The notes under the pieces are model-generated. The model did not search any database. It worked only from the letters and a program-made list of their open reading frames with translations, and was not told the DNA's origin. Positions 1-8,892 of a DNA stretch of 64,000 nt are shown here, piece by piece. The position numbers and the translations under genes were made by a program. How positions within the stretch are numbered: the stretch's first letter is position 1; each line of letters begins with the position of its first letter. The stretch is from NCBI GenBank assembly GCA_965220315.1, contig CBDCPP010000001.1, positions 682,001 through 746,000 on the forward strand. Direction: 5' to 3'. The stretch is from JAPOXK01 sp965220315 (GTDB lineage Bacteria; Chloroflexota; Dehalococcoidia; Bin125).

Positions 1-397
1 GGACCTTGACGACTTTTTCTGCGGCGACTTCAGAGAGCGAGCCTCCCAGTACTGTGAAATCCTGTGCGTATGCGAAGGTGAGTCGGCCGTCGATCTCTCC
101 GTGGCCGGTCACCATGGCGTCCCCTGGGTGGCGCTGCTGACCTAACCCGAACCGTGATGTGCGGTGCGTGACAAGCGCATCTATCTCTTCGAACGTTCCG
201 TCGTCGAATAGGATGTCCAAGCGCTCACGCGCGGTTAACTTCCCGCGCTCGCGCTGGCGCGCGACCGCTTTCTCGCCTCCACCAGCACGACTCTCTGCCT
301 TGCGACGCTCAAGTTCCGCGAGCTTTCCCTCGATCGTGCGCGGATCCAAACTCGAGTCGTCCGTCGAGGGTTGTGTCTCGGTCCCACTCATGGCCAT
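1..397 (-). CDS. Acyl-CoA carboxylase carboxyltransferase (beta) subunit, N-terminal part
   Basis: Biotin-dependent acyl-CoA (acetyl-/propionyl-CoA) carboxylase beta subunit, which moves carboxyl from carboxybiotin to the acyl-CoA. Only the first ~132 residues are in the window; the gene runs off the left edge. Seen: an N-terminal charged helix, then LTARERLDILFDDGTFEEID and the following stretch with GDAMVTGHGEIDGR and LGGSLSEVAAEK, the standard opening of the PccB/AccD5-type carboxyltransferase fold. I chose the ATG at 397 because AAGGAG sits 11 bases upstream; a second in-frame ATG lies two codons later (391). The substrate cannot be told from this part. The gene upstream on the same strand is a LysM lipoprotein 171 bp away, so it probably has its own promoter. 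Confidence 0.9.
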   Translation of the reverse strand, partial: MAMSGTETQPSTDDSSLDPRTIEGKLAELERRKAESRAGGGEKAVARQRERGKLTARERLDILFDDGTFEEIDALVTHRTSRFGLGQQRHPGDAMVTGHGEIDGRLTFAYAQDFTVLGGSLSEVAAEKVVKV

Positions 398-568
398 GCT
401 GCTCGGTACTCCTTGGCCGGACGGGAGGCGAGCCGAAACCATCGCCGTGTTGCCCAATGCAAAGCGGGCCCACACCGTCACGCAGACTACTATAAGGCGT
501 TTTAGCGGCTAGAAACTCCGCTATTGCTACAGCGCCAGGAGTGTGCGCTGCGCAACGGGCAGTGGGTC

Positions 569-1207
569 CTAGCCAGGGGGTTCGCTCGGCGCGTCCTCTT
601 CTGCTTCGGCGTCAGTCTCGTCGTCCGTTGGCGGCGGGATAATAATCACCTGTCCGATCCGCAGGTTCTCGATCTCGAACTCGGTGAGGCTGTTGTGTGC
701 AGCAATCTCGAAGTAGTCGATTCCGAACGCGAGCCCGATGGCGATCAACGTATCGCCCGGCTGGATTGTGTACGGTTCCCCTGGCAATTGTTCTTCCTCA
801 ATACGTAGGCCGTCCGCGTCTGTGGTCGCCGCGACCCGCTCTGTTGTGACGGGGATTCGCAGGACATCTCCGACCTGCAGAATGGAAGGGTCGGCGAGGC
901 CGTTTAACCGTTGGATCGCTGCGGTTGTGGTTCCGAATTGCTCGGCGATGATGGCCAGGGTGTCGCCGGGCTGGATCGTATACAGGATCTCGTTGGTCGG
1001 TTCTTGGGTATCCGCGCCAGCAGCTTCATTCTCACGGATGATAAAAGGCTCGGGCAGCGTTTCCGGGAAGGGCTCGACGGGGATATCGTTCGTCTCTGGT
1101 ACAAGATCGTTGTCTTGTTCGGTGGCGAAAGGAGCAGGTGCATCGCTGCCACAGGCACTGAGGAGGGCCAGCGAGCTGACTACCAGACCGATGAACCCGA
1201 TCCGCAC
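569..1207 (-). CDS. Lipoprotein with two LysM domains
   Basis: Predicted exported lipoprotein of 212 aa that probably binds peptidoglycan or another GlcNAc polymer. Seen: hydrophobic signal segment ending in the lipobox L-S-A-C (Cys19), an acidic/proline linker, then two LysM repeats, each opening with YTIQPGDTL and ending in VGDVLRIP or IGQVIIIP, and an acidic C-terminal tail. I chose the GTG at 1207 because AAAGGGG lies six bases before it and it puts the lipobox at the right distance; an upstream GTG at 1261 has no ribosome site. No catalytic domain is present, so it may be a cell-surface anchor or scaffold. It follows the M28 peptidase lipoprotein gene on the same strand. Confidence 0.85.
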   Translation of the reverse strand: MRIGFIGLVVSSLALLSACGSDAPAPFATEQDNDLVPETNDIPVEPFPETLPEPFIIRENEAAGADTQEPTNEILYTIQPGDTLAIIAEQFGTTTAAIQRLNGLADPSILQVGDVLRIPVTTERVAATTDADGLRIEEEQLPGEPYTIQPGDTLIAIGLAFGIDYFEIAAHNSLTEFEIENLRIGQVIIIPPPTDDETDAEAEEDAPSEPPG

Positions 1208-1287
1208 GCCTGCCCCTTTCAGGCCGCCTATTTCGAGTTTAGATGGACGCGCGATGACCACTCAATGCGCCTGCCGACGGAAGGTCC

Positions 1288-2745
1288 TCATGCTGCGGTG
1301 TTCAGATCGAGGCATGCTTCGCCGGAGAGCGGCGAGCGACCTTCCTGTGCGATGAGGCAGCGTAACAGCCCGTGCGCTAATGCTCCCAGGTCTGCGAACA
1401 GATCCCATTCAATATTCATGAAATTGTCACTTGGGACGTGAATCGTGGCGCCGCTCACAAAAGGGAAGATCACAGGGATGTCGATCATGTCAAAACTCAG
1501 ATGGTCTGACCCTACCCCGGGAGGAAGCGGTCCCATGCCCCCCTGGCGCGTTAACGACCGTGCTAGCGGCAGCCCCATGGTGGTGAGCAAAGGTGAGCCG
1601 ACCAACATGATCGAGTTGCCAGCGGCGGCGGCATCCAAGTTCAACATCGCTCGCACCTGCTTCGCCTCCCCGCGTGTTTCGATTTGCTGCGCTAAGAAAC
1701 GGCTCCCGTCCAGCCCTCGGCTCCCATTGCCGCCCTCCTCAGCTCCGAATGCAACGAAACACACTACAGCGGCTCCTTCGCTGCCGTAGTAGGCGCGCGC
1801 GAGCTCGACGACCAGCGCCGTGCCACTTGCGTTGTCGTTCGCTCCCGCGACCGCAGGCACGGTGTCGTAGTGGCCACCCACATAGATCTCGCACCGTCCG
1901 CCTGCGGTCCGTGCGATGACGTTCTGTGATTCGCGCGCCTCGCTGCCGCCTTCCACAGTAACTACGGCGTCCGTTCGGTCACTGGACTTTAGGGTGAGGC
2001 CGTCTTCACGGGCGATCGCGATCGCGGGGATCGTGGTGCCGTTCGAGAGAGCACCATCGAAGAGTCCAGGTTCGTTGTTGTAGATCACGATCGCGGCGGC
2101 ACCTGCGATCTGTGCGTTAGTAATCTTGTCTTGGAAGAAGAGCTCTCCGCGCTCCACGAGTACGACTGCCCCGCTCACGTCGACTCCAGCGTAGTCTGCC
2201 TCCGCTCCGAGCCCGGGTATCACGATGAGCGGTCCGCTGACTGCACCTCCCACTGATCCCGCGAATGCCCGCGTGGGGATCGACTGCCCATTCATCGACA
2301 GAGCCGCCTCGCCGAGTTCTGCGATCAGCAGCGGGAAGGGCTGTATCTCTACTTCGTAGCCGAAGGATCGGAACTGTTCTGCGATGTAATCTGCTGCCGC
2401 CCGTTCAGCAGCGGTCGTTTGCGCACGGGGACCAATTTCGACGGCAAGGTGTCGCAACACTCCAAGCGCGTGGTCGAAATCGAAGGGCTGTGGCTTGCCG
2501 AATCCGGCCGCCCGTGTAACTGGATCCAATTCCGGCGCCGAGGATTGCTGTGGCGTAAGTGCCGCGGTCGGAGCTGCCATCGACTCGTCGTCGCGGTCGG
2601 AGTCCTGTATTCGCGCGGTCCTGCCAAGAGGGTCCGTCAGTGTCTCCTCCTCGACGGTCGCTGTCGGTGTGGTGCTGTCGCAAGCGGCCAATAAGAGTGC
2701 GAGGCTTGCCGCCAGCGCGGCTGAGACTTGCAGCCGACGGGGCAG
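1288..2745 (-). CDS. M28-family zinc aminopeptidase lipoprotein with PA domain
   Basis: Predicted surface-anchored metallo-aminopeptidase (about 485 aa). Seen: signal segment with lipobox L-A-A-C (Cys22), a protease-associated (PA) insert including the stretch around VLVERGELFFQDK, then the M28 metal site: GGHYDTVPAVAGANDNASG (His and Asp ligands), FGAEEGGNGS (catalytic Glu pair), LNLDAAAAGN (Asp) and a late His in ATIHVPSDN. The start is uncertain. The frame stays open far upstream across the preceding gene, but no ATG/GTG/TTG gives a sensible signal peptide; a CTG at 2745 fits the lipoprotein length, so I use it with low certainty. Likely co-transcribed with the small membrane gene 22 bp upstream and with the hydantoinase genes, which suggests peptide or amide scavenging (inference). 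Confidence 0.85.
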   Translation of the reverse strand: MPRRLQVSAALAASLALLLAACDSTTPTATVEEETLTDPLGRTARIQDSDRDDESMAAPTAALTPQQSSAPELDPVTRAAGFGKPQPFDFDHALGVLRHLAVEIGPRAQTTAAERAAADYIAEQFRSFGYEVEIQPFPLLIAELGEAALSMNGQSIPTRAFAGSVGGAVSGPLIVIPGLGAEADYAGVDVSGAVVLVERGELFFQDKITNAQIAGAAAIVIYNNEPGLFDGALSNGTTIPAIAIAREDGLTLKSSDRTDAVVTVEGGSEARESQNVIARTAGGRCEIYVGGHYDTVPAVAGANDNASGTALVVELARAYYGSEGAAVVCFVAFGAEEGGNGSRGLDGSRFLAQQIETRGEAKQVRAMLNLDAAAAGNSIMLVGSPLLTTMGLPLARSLTRQGGMGPLPPGVGSDHLSFDMIDIPVIFPFVSGATIHVPSDNFMNIEWDLFADLGALAHGLLRCLIAQEGRSPLSGEACLDLNTAA

Positions 2746-2767
2746 ATGTTGGGAAGATCGGAAATAG

Positions 2768-3193
2768 CTAGCGCCGTCGCCGCCAAAAGGGACGACTGGG
2801 CGGTTCCGGGTCGTCGTAGGTGATGTAACGGTCGCGCCACCAACCACCCCGCTGCTTGCGCGAGGGTCTGGGCGCGCCACGCGCGCCCCACGCCACGCCG
2901 AGTAAAAAGAGGGCAATGCCTGCCACCACGAGCCCGCGCCAGATGCCCTCGAACCCACCGAATACCATGGACACGAGGACAAGAAGGAATCCGGCAAGCA
3001 TGAGATGCCCGGGGACCAATCGGCGCGTGTAAGCTGCCAGTGGATTAAACGATAGATCGGAGATTGGGAAGTGTGGTCGCTGCGGGCGGAGCGCTCGCAG
3101 CAGGCGACGCGACTCGCGACGACGGCGGTGCCACTCGAAGTCCTCAACTTTGCTGAGGACATCCTCGATCTCACGTTCCAGCTGATCTGGCAT
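2768..3193 (-). CDS. Small membrane protein with two transmembrane segments
   Basis: Unrecognised protein of 141 aa. Seen: a charged N-terminal helix (MPDQLEREIEDVLSKVEDFE), an Arg-rich stretch, two hydrophobic segments (HLMLAGFLLVLVSMVF and GLVVAGIALFLLGVAWG) joined by a short loop, and a basic, aromatic C-terminal tail ending in RRRR. The ATG at 3193 overlaps the 3' end of the hyuB-type gene by 23 bp, so translation is probably coupled. An upstream in-frame start would overlap more and has no better ribosome site. Similar short two-TM proteins with a coiled N-terminus are common in Chloroflexota and Actinobacteria, but I cannot name a function. Confidence 0.7.
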   Translation of the reverse strand: MPDQLEREIEDVLSKVEDFEWHRRRRESRRLLRALRPQRPHFPISDLSFNPLAAYTRRLVPGHLMLAGFLLVLVSMVFGGFEGIWRGLVVAGIALFLLGVAWGARGAPRPSRKQRGGWWRDRYITYDDPEPPSRPFWRRRR

Positions 3194-4841
3194 CCTGATG
3201 CTCTTCCGTATCGTTAAGTGTACTGGTTGCCTCGCGAGCCCGTGGCGCGGGCGACCCCCAGCCCCCTCCACCCGGGGTCGCGATGCAGATGACATCGCCC
3301 TCCTCGACAGAAACTACGCACTTGCCTGGTAGAGCCCGTCGCTGTCCTGCATGCGCGTGCCAGTTCTGGCCTGGCTTTCCCGGAGCGCCGCCGTTTAGAC
3401 CCCAAGGTGCTGCTTCACGTCGCTCGCTGATGATAGTCACCGTTGCGGGTGCCAGGAATTCGGTGCAACGTACTAGCCCATCGCCGCCGCGTTGCATCCC
3501 ACGCCCGCCGCTGCCCCGTCGCACACGGCTGCTGAGTACACGCATCGGATAGGACAGTTCCAGCTCTTCGGCGGGTGTGTTGAGCGTGTTCGTCATGTGA
3601 CTTTGCGTCGCCGCGATCCCAGGCCCACCCGGTCCACCCCCGTGTCCGCCTCCTATCGTTTCGTAGTACGTCCAGGAATGACCAGTGGACGGGTCAACGC
3701 CCCCAGCCGCCAGGTTGTTCATCGTCCCACTCGACGCGGCGGGGATCCGTGTGGGGAGTGCTTGGGCGAGCGCGCCCCAGATCACGTCGACGATCCGCTG
3801 ACTAGTTTCGACATTCCCGGCGGCCACCGCGACAGGTGGCTGCGCGTTCACCACCGATCCCTCTGGAAGCGTGAACCGGAGATGTCGAAAGAGGCCGCTA
3901 TTGGTGGGAGCCTCGGAGGGGAGCAGACAACGGAGTACGTAGTACGCCGCAGAGCGGGTGACCGCCGCGACCGCGTTGATGGACGCTGCTCGCTGCTTTG
4001 CGGAACCACTGAAGTCCAGATGCCACCCGCTCGGTTCGATCGACAACCGGAGCACAATCGAGACGGCGCCCTCGCTTACACCGTCGCTGTCTAGGTGATC
4101 ACGGAAAGCGTACTCGCCGGGTGGGAGGTCGCGCAGCGCTTCGTAAGCCAACCGCTCGCCGTAGTTCAGAAGCGCGTGTGACGCTCGTCTGAACGCCTGG
4201 AAACCGATGCGCTCGGCGAGCGCCGCCAGTCGCTGCTCACCGATCCGGTGCGCGGCTACCTGTGCCGCTAGGTCCCCGCGTCGCTCGTCCGGCGTGCGCA
4301 CATTCCGCAAGATCAATGCCAGCGTCTCTGGTACCAACTCCCCGGCGCGGTACAGCCGTACGGGCGGAATGATCAGCCCTTCTTGGATCAGCTCGCGGGC
4401 CACCGGCATGGAGCCCGGCGCCATCCCGCCGATATCTGCTTGGTGCGCGCGGCTCGCCACAAACCCAATGGGCATTCGCCGTCGACTGCTTCCAAAAACA
4501 GGAGAGACCATCGTCACATCTGGCAGATGCGTGCCGCCTAGAAATGGGTCGTTGAGGACCGCGAGGTCACCGGGATGGAAAGGCCCTAGCTCTGCGACGG
4601 CCCGCACGGATTCTGGGATCGCGCCAAGATGGACGGGAATGTGCGCCGCCTGCGCGAGCAGGTTCCCCTCAGGATCAAAGACGGCACAGCTGTAGTCACG
4701 ACGCTCCTTGATGTTGGGAGAAAGGGCGGTGTGCCGCAGACTCGCGCCCATCTCTTCTGCGACCGCCGAGACAAGTGAATCGATGATCGACAGCCGCGCG
4801 GGGTCCAGTGATTCCCTCGTTCGGCGGCGCGTCCTAGCCAT
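3171..4841 (-). CDS. hyuB: Hydantoinase B / 5-oxoprolinase beta-type subunit (HyuB)
   Basis: Partner subunit of an ATP-dependent amidohydrolase or carboxylase of the hydantoinase/5-oxoprolinase/acetone carboxylase superfamily; the substrate is unknown. The protein is 556 aa. Seen: family signatures SPNIKERRDYSCAVFD, VLNDPFLGGTHLPDVT near the N-terminus and the glycine-rich GGGGWGSP near the C-terminus. The ATG at 4841 overlaps the end of the upstream 143-aa gene, so the three genes hyuA, 143-aa protein and hyuB read as one coupled operon. It could be N-methylhydantoinase, oxoprolinase or a related activity; the sequence does not decide. Confidence 0.9.
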   Translation of the reverse strand: MARTRRRTRESLDPARLSIIDSLVSAVAEEMGASLRHTALSPNIKERRDYSCAVFDPEGNLLAQAAHIPVHLGAIPESVRAVAELGPFHPGDLAVLNDPFLGGTHLPDVTMVSPVFGSSRRRMPIGFVASRAHQADIGGMAPGSMPVARELIQEGLIIPPVRLYRAGELVPETLALILRNVRTPDERRGDLAAQVAAHRIGEQRLAALAERIGFQAFRRASHALLNYGERLAYEALRDLPPGEYAFRDHLDSDGVSEGAVSIVLRLSIEPSGWHLDFSGSAKQRAASINAVAAVTRSAAYYVLRCLLPSEAPTNSGLFRHLRFTLPEGSVVNAQPPVAVAAGNVETSQRIVDVIWGALAQALPTRIPAASSGTMNNLAAGGVDPSTGHSWTYYETIGGGHGGGPGGPGIAATQSHMTNTLNTPAEELELSYPMRVLSSRVRRGSGGRGMQRGGDGLVRCTEFLAPATVTIISERREAAPWGLNGGAPGKPGQNWHAHAGQRRALPGKCVVSVEEGDVICIATPGGGGWGSPAPRAREATSTLNDTEEHQDARSAGT

Positions 4842-5265
4842 GGTCAAGATCCGTGTCGAAACGCGCGATGATCGTCGCAGCGGCAGATGCCACGTCCGTC
4901 GTCACTGGATTGAGCGAGAGTTCCAGCGCTGACTGCGCGACTCCCGGGTGGACGTGCAACGTGCGCACGCCGCGGGCGGCGCGCATCAACCGCACGATCT
5001 CCCTGCCTGCTGTAACGTCGCCTTCTCCAAGTGGGCCATGTAACACGATGCTAAAGCCCCCTTTGACGTAGCCGGCTACCAGAAGTTTTGCCATCATTGC
5101 TGCGGTCGACGCGGCGGTTGTGGCGTCTGCTGCGGGTGTGACTACCCACTCCGTCGCTAACGTTTTGAATGGCACTTGCACCGCCGGGCCTGGCAGCCGC
5201 TGGGCAACGAGCCGGGCTAGTTGCTCCGTGGCGCCGTCGCTCTCGATCACGACAACGATTTTCAA
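4834..5265 (-). CDS. Unknown 143-aa protein encoded between hyuA and hyuB
   Basis: I do not recognise a family. Seen: an alpha/beta pattern starting MKIVVVIESDGATEQLARL, a central Ala-rich helix, the segment KGGFSIVLHGPLGEGD, and near the C-terminus TLHVHPGVAQS. The start is a TTG at 5265 that overlaps the TGA of hyuA (TTGA) with GGAG seven bases upstream, so its translation is coupled to hyuA. Its stop overlaps the start region of hyuB. Such tight placement suggests a third subunit, chaperone or regulator of the HyuA/HyuB enzyme (inference). It does not look like the zinc-binding gamma subunit of acetone carboxylase, because no Cys cluster is present. Confidence 0.75.
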   Translation of the reverse strand: MKIVVVIESDGATEQLARLVAQRLPGPAVQVPFKTLATEWVVTPAADATTAASTAAMMAKLLVAGYVKGGFSIVLHGPLGEGDVTAGREIVRLMRAARGVRTLHVHPGVAQSALELSLNPVTTDVASAAATIIARFDTDLDHG

Positions 5266-7271
5266 CGGCGTCTCCTGAGCATCAAGTGTCCCTCGCGTTG
5301 AGGCGTCGCTTTCCATCCAGGCGGCACCAAGACTGTCGTATCCATCTGAGTCAGGACGGCCGGTCCCTGGATCCCGCGCCGATCGATGGCTGCACGCGGA
5401 AGGACACGCGTACGTCGTGGCCGGTCCCAGACAACGATTGCGCGCCGCGCCAACGTCGCCGCGCTTGTGGCTTGTGTGGCCGTGCCTAGAGGGATGTGGA
5501 AACCCGGAGCGCGTGCTTTCACCCTCGCGACGACGACTTCAATCGCGCGCTTAGTGTCGCTATGGCCGAATCGCTCCTCGTGTGCTCGCGCGAAAGTGCG
5601 CCGGATCGTGCTTCCTGCCACTCCCCGCCCCAGCCGGACGCGTAGTTCATGCGACTGTCCGGCGTAGCGCAAGTCTGCCCAGCGCTCAATGCGGACACGG
5701 TTTCGAGAGCCTTCCAGAGCGAGTGCCTCTCGCGCCCGCTGTTCCAGCTGCTCGAACGTCTTCGCTAACACGCTCACGGCGCCGCTTGCAGCGGGATCGA
5801 GATATAGGACGAGACCTTGCTCGACGTCCTTGACTACGTCCGCTTGTAGCATCCCCATCGCCGAGAGTACGCCCGGGGTCTGGGGCACGATCACGGTTCC
5901 GATTCCGAGTTCCTCGGCGAGGTCGCAGGCATGGAGGGGCCCAGCGCCGCCAAACGCGACTAGTGCCGCCTCCGCTGGATCCTGTCCCCGTTCCACAGAG
6001 ATCAAGCGTAACGCTCGAGCCATGTTCGCGTTGACGACGCTGATTACGGCCTGCGCTGCGCGGCGGGTATCGCTAGCGAATGGTGCCGCGATTGAGGCGA
6101 TCGCTTGCTCGGCCCGGTCACTGTGCAATGCCATTGCGCCGCCTAGGAAGCGGTCGACTGGTAGTCGGCCCAGCACGATATGCGCGTCGGTCACTGTGGG
6201 CGTCGTCGCCTGCCCGTAAGCTGCGGGTCCTGGCACGGCGCCCGCGCTTTGCGGTCCGACACGCAGCGCACCGCCTTCGTCGATCCACGCGATCGAGCCG
6301 CCGCCTGCCCCGACGGAGTGCACGTCCACGGTCGGAGTGCGAATTGGGATGCCGCCGATCTCAAGGTCGGCGCGCTCACCGATCTCGCCGTGGCAAAAGC
6401 TCACGTCGGTTGATGTGCCTCCCATATCGAATGCGATCACCGTCGGATGTTTCGCCGCTCGGCCGACGCGAAGCGCCCCCGCAACCCCGCCCGCGGGACC
6501 AGACAGTACCGTGCGTACTGCTTCTTTCGACGCCTGCCCCGCACCGATGCTGCCGCCGTTTGATTGCATGATCCGCAGCCGAACCTCGCTGCCTTCCGAC
6601 TGCAACCCATCCGCTAGGCGAGCGAGGTAGCGTCCCATCACGGGCGAGACATACGCGTTCGCGACGGTCGTGCTGGTCCGCTCGTACTCACGGTGCTCCG
6701 GCAGGAGTTCGTGGGAGACGGTGACCGTCATCCCGCGCCTGCGCGCCGCCGCCGCGATACGTTGTTCGTGGGTCGGATCGATGAAGGAGAATAAGAGGCA
6801 AACGGCGAGCGCTTCAGCCCGGCTCCGCTCGACGCGATCGAGCACTGCGGAAACGTCTGCCTTATCCAGCGGCACGATTACGCTGCCGTCGCTCGCGATC
6901 CGCTCGTGCACTTCGAAGCGGCGTGCATCCGGGACTAGCGGTGGTGGCTTTGTGGGCTGGAGCGCATAAATATCCGATCGTTCCTGCCGCCCGATGATTA
7001 GCGTGTCGCGGAAGCCCTTGGTCGTCACAAGCGCGGTGCGCGCGCCCTGACGCGTCAAGAGGGCGTTGGTCGCGACAGTGGACCCGTGGACGACCTCGTC
7101 GGGCTGCCAGCCCATCTCGCGAATACCTGACAGCACTGCCTGTTCCGGGTTGCGAGGGGTACTGGGGCGTTTCTCGACAAGGAGTTGGTGGCCGTCCCAA
7201 AACAGGAAATCCGTGAACGTACCGCCCACGTCGACTCCGAGCAGTCGCTGGCCCCGCTGCGCCGCTACCAT
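5262..7271 (-). CDS. hyuA: Hydantoinase A / 5-oxoprolinase alpha-type subunit (HyuA)
   Basis: ATP-binding subunit of the hydantoinase/oxoprolinase/acetone-carboxylase superfamily (669 aa), pairing with the downstream HyuB. Seen: N-terminal actin-like ATPase motif LLGVDVGGTFTDFLFWDG, HGSTVATNALLTRQGA, the central LSGPAGGVAGA and AFDMGGTSTDVSFCHG, and the family sequence FGGAGPLHACDLAEELGI. The ATG at 7271 begins two bases after the nitroreductase stop codon, which supports this start over the upstream in-frame codons. The superfamily couples ATP hydrolysis to ring opening of cyclic amides such as hydantoins or 5-oxoproline, or to ketone carboxylation; which one applies here is not visible. Confidence 0.93.
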   Translation of the reverse strand: MVAAQRGQRLLGVDVGGTFTDFLFWDGHQLLVEKRPSTPRNPEQAVLSGIREMGWQPDEVVHGSTVATNALLTRQGARTALVTTKGFRDTLIIGRQERSDIYALQPTKPPPLVPDARRFEVHERIASDGSVIVPLDKADVSAVLDRVERSRAEALAVCLLFSFIDPTHEQRIAAAARRRGMTVTVSHELLPEHREYERTSTTVANAYVSPVMGRYLARLADGLQSEGSEVRLRIMQSNGGSIGAGQASKEAVRTVLSGPAGGVAGALRVGRAAKHPTVIAFDMGGTSTDVSFCHGEIGERADLEIGGIPIRTPTVDVHSVGAGGGSIAWIDEGGALRVGPQSAGAVPGPAAYGQATTPTVTDAHIVLGRLPVDRFLGGAMALHSDRAEQAIASIAAPFASDTRRAAQAVISVVNANMARALRLISVERGQDPAEAALVAFGGAGPLHACDLAEELGIGTVIVPQTPGVLSAMGMLQADVVKDVEQGLVLYLDPAASGAVSVLAKTFEQLEQRAREALALEGSRNRVRIERWADLRYAGQSHELRVRLGRGVAGSTIRRTFARAHEERFGHSDTKRAIEVVVARVKARAPGFHIPLGTATQATSAATLARRAIVVWDRPRRTRVLPRAAIDRRGIQGPAVLTQMDTTVLVPPGWKATPQREGHLMLRRRR

Positions 7272-7273
7272 GA

Positions 7274-7912
7274 CTAGCTCTCGGCGCGCCGGGTCCCCCA
7301 GCGATCCCAGTGCGTAATAGCTGCTGTCGGGCGTCGCTGGGGAACACCCCACTTCCCCTCGGGATAGCCGATGGGGATCACGCTGACCACATGCACGTTC
7401 TCGGGCAGACCGAGGATCCCTTGCACGGCTTCCTGACGATGGGCGTGCAACGTCGTCAACGTCGTACCCAGGCCGCGCGCTCGCGCCGTCAGGAGCATGT
7501 TCTGGACGGCTGGGTAGATCGAACCGTAGAAAGCTGCAGCCGACTCTGGCTTGCTGGGAAATTTACCGCGCATGCAGGCCGCGATCAGAGCTGGCGCCTC
7601 GCCAAAATGCTCGACGAGATGCCTGCTGCTCTCATACAGCTTCCGCACTTGTGGCTCCATCGACATCGGATCCGGTGCGCTGCCGAAAAACTGGGCGATG
7701 TAGTCGGCGCCGACCTCGCCGTAGATCGCGCCCATTTTCCGCCGTTGCTCTGCGTCTGTAATGACGATGAACGCCCAATTCTGGATATTGCCGCCGCTCG
7801 GCGCACGCGTGGCCGCCTCCACAATGGCTCGTAGATCGGCTTCCGGAACCGCATCGGGCTTGAGCCGTCGCATTGAGCGTAGAGTCCCGATCGCCTCATC
7901 CAGCAGCATCAT
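7274..7912 (-). CDS. Nitroreductase-family FMN oxidoreductase
   Basis: NAD(P)H-dependent FMN enzyme of the nitroreductase superfamily, 212 aa, cytosolic. Seen: the N-terminal RSMRRLKPDAVPEADL (basic phosphate-binding region), TRAPSGGNIQNWAFIVI (the typical APSGGN FMN loop), and the C-terminal VSVIPIGYPEGKWGVPQRRP, where IPIGYP is diagnostic. The ATG at 7912 has GGAG about five bases upstream. It lies directly before hyuA, with the stop two bases from the hyuA start, so it is probably part of the same transcript. The natural electron acceptor is unknown. Confidence 0.9.
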   Translation of the reverse strand: MMLLDEAIGTLRSMRRLKPDAVPEADLRAIVEAATRAPSGGNIQNWAFIVITDAEQRRKMGAIYGEVGADYIAQFFGSAPDPMSMEPQVRKLYESSRHLVEHFGEAPALIAACMRGKFPSKPESAAAFYGSIYPAVQNMLLTARARGLGTTLTTLHAHRQEAVQGILGLPENVHVVSVIPIGYPEGKWGVPQRRPTAAITHWDRWGTRRAES

Positions 7913-7922
7913 GACATCTCCA

Positions 7923-8786
7923 TTAGCTAGCGGAGCTGTGTTCCGTCGCCATTGTTGGCGGATTCAGCGATCCAGACCGAAAGCCTCCCAGATCGAGCAC
8001 GACGAAGCGGTAGCCGAGCCTGCGGAGCCGTGTCTCGATCAGCTTGCGCTGCGCGATCGTCAGGTCGATCCCGTCGGCATCGGTTTCGATGCGGGCGATC
8101 TCGCCGTGGTGTCGAACTCGCACCTCTCGCATTCCGAGGGTCCGTAAGAATGCCTCAGCTGCCTCGACCTGCTCCAGCAGTTCGATGGTGACAGCCGTGC
8201 CGGGCGGGATGCGACTTGCCAAGCAAGCCATCGCTGGCTTATCCCAGGTTGACAGATTGAGTCTGCGACTGAGGGCTCGGACCTCAGCCTTTCCCAATCT
8301 CGCTTCTACCAGCGGACTCTCGACGCCGTACTCGCGCGCTGCTTTCAGTCCCGGACGGTAGTCGTCGAGGTCGTCGATGTTTGTACCGTTCACAACAACG
8401 GCATCGCGTTCGATTGCCAGGGGATGGAGAGCCTCGTACAGCTCACTTTTGCAGTGGTAGCAGCGATCACCTGCGTTCGCTACATACCCGTCGCGGATCA
8501 GCTCCTGCGTATCGATAACGCGGTGCGCGACGCCGATCTTCGCTGCCAGCGCCAGGGCTTCGTCATATTCGCTGGCGGGCAGCGACGGCGAGCGTCCCGT
8601 GACGGCGATGGCGCGCGTGCCCAGCACTGCGGCTGCCACGGCCGCTACGAGCGTGCTGTCAACGCCCCCACTGAAAGCTACGATCACTGCGCCGTAGCCT
8701 CGGATCGTTTCACGGAGGCACTCCTCCTTGCTTGCCAGCGCAGCCAGTGTGCTTTGCGTCGATCGCCGTACGGCCTGTGTTTCCAT
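7923..8786 (-). CDS. larE: LarE-like ATP-dependent sacrificial sulfur transferase
   Basis: PP-loop ATPase that in the known pathway adenylylates the P2CMN carboxylate and donates sulfur for the nickel-pincer cofactor of lactate racemase. 287 aa. Seen: PP-loop VIVAFSGGVDSTLVAAVAAA, the downstream GDRCYHCKSELYEAL with the CxxC-containing region, NGTNIDDLDDYRPG, and KPAMACLASRIPPGT. I chose the ATG at 8786, which begins METQAVRR; the frame extends further but overlaps the divergent rplY promoter. No larA, larB or larC is nearby, so the gene is an orphan here and may serve another sulfur-insertion role. Divergent from rplY. Confidence 0.9.
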   Translation of the reverse strand: METQAVRRSTQSTLAALASKEECLRETIRGYGAVIVAFSGGVDSTLVAAVAAAVLGTRAIAVTGRSPSLPASEYDEALALAAKIGVAHRVIDTQELIRDGYVANAGDRCYHCKSELYEALHPLAIERDAVVVNGTNIDDLDDYRPGLKAAREYGVESPLVEARLGKAEVRALSRRLNLSTWDKPAMACLASRIPPGTAVTIELLEQVEAAEAFLRTLGMREVRVRHHGEIARIETDADGIDLTIAQRKLIETRLRRLGYRFVVLDLGGFRSGSLNPPTMATEHSSAS

Positions 8787-8892
8787 ATCGGTCCGTTCTC
8801 CGAACTCTGCCCTCGATAATAAGGGGTCGTGCAGCCAACCGAACTCTGCTTGGTTGCTTCTGTTCGGCCGCGGGGCTAGCGTCGAAAGCGCT

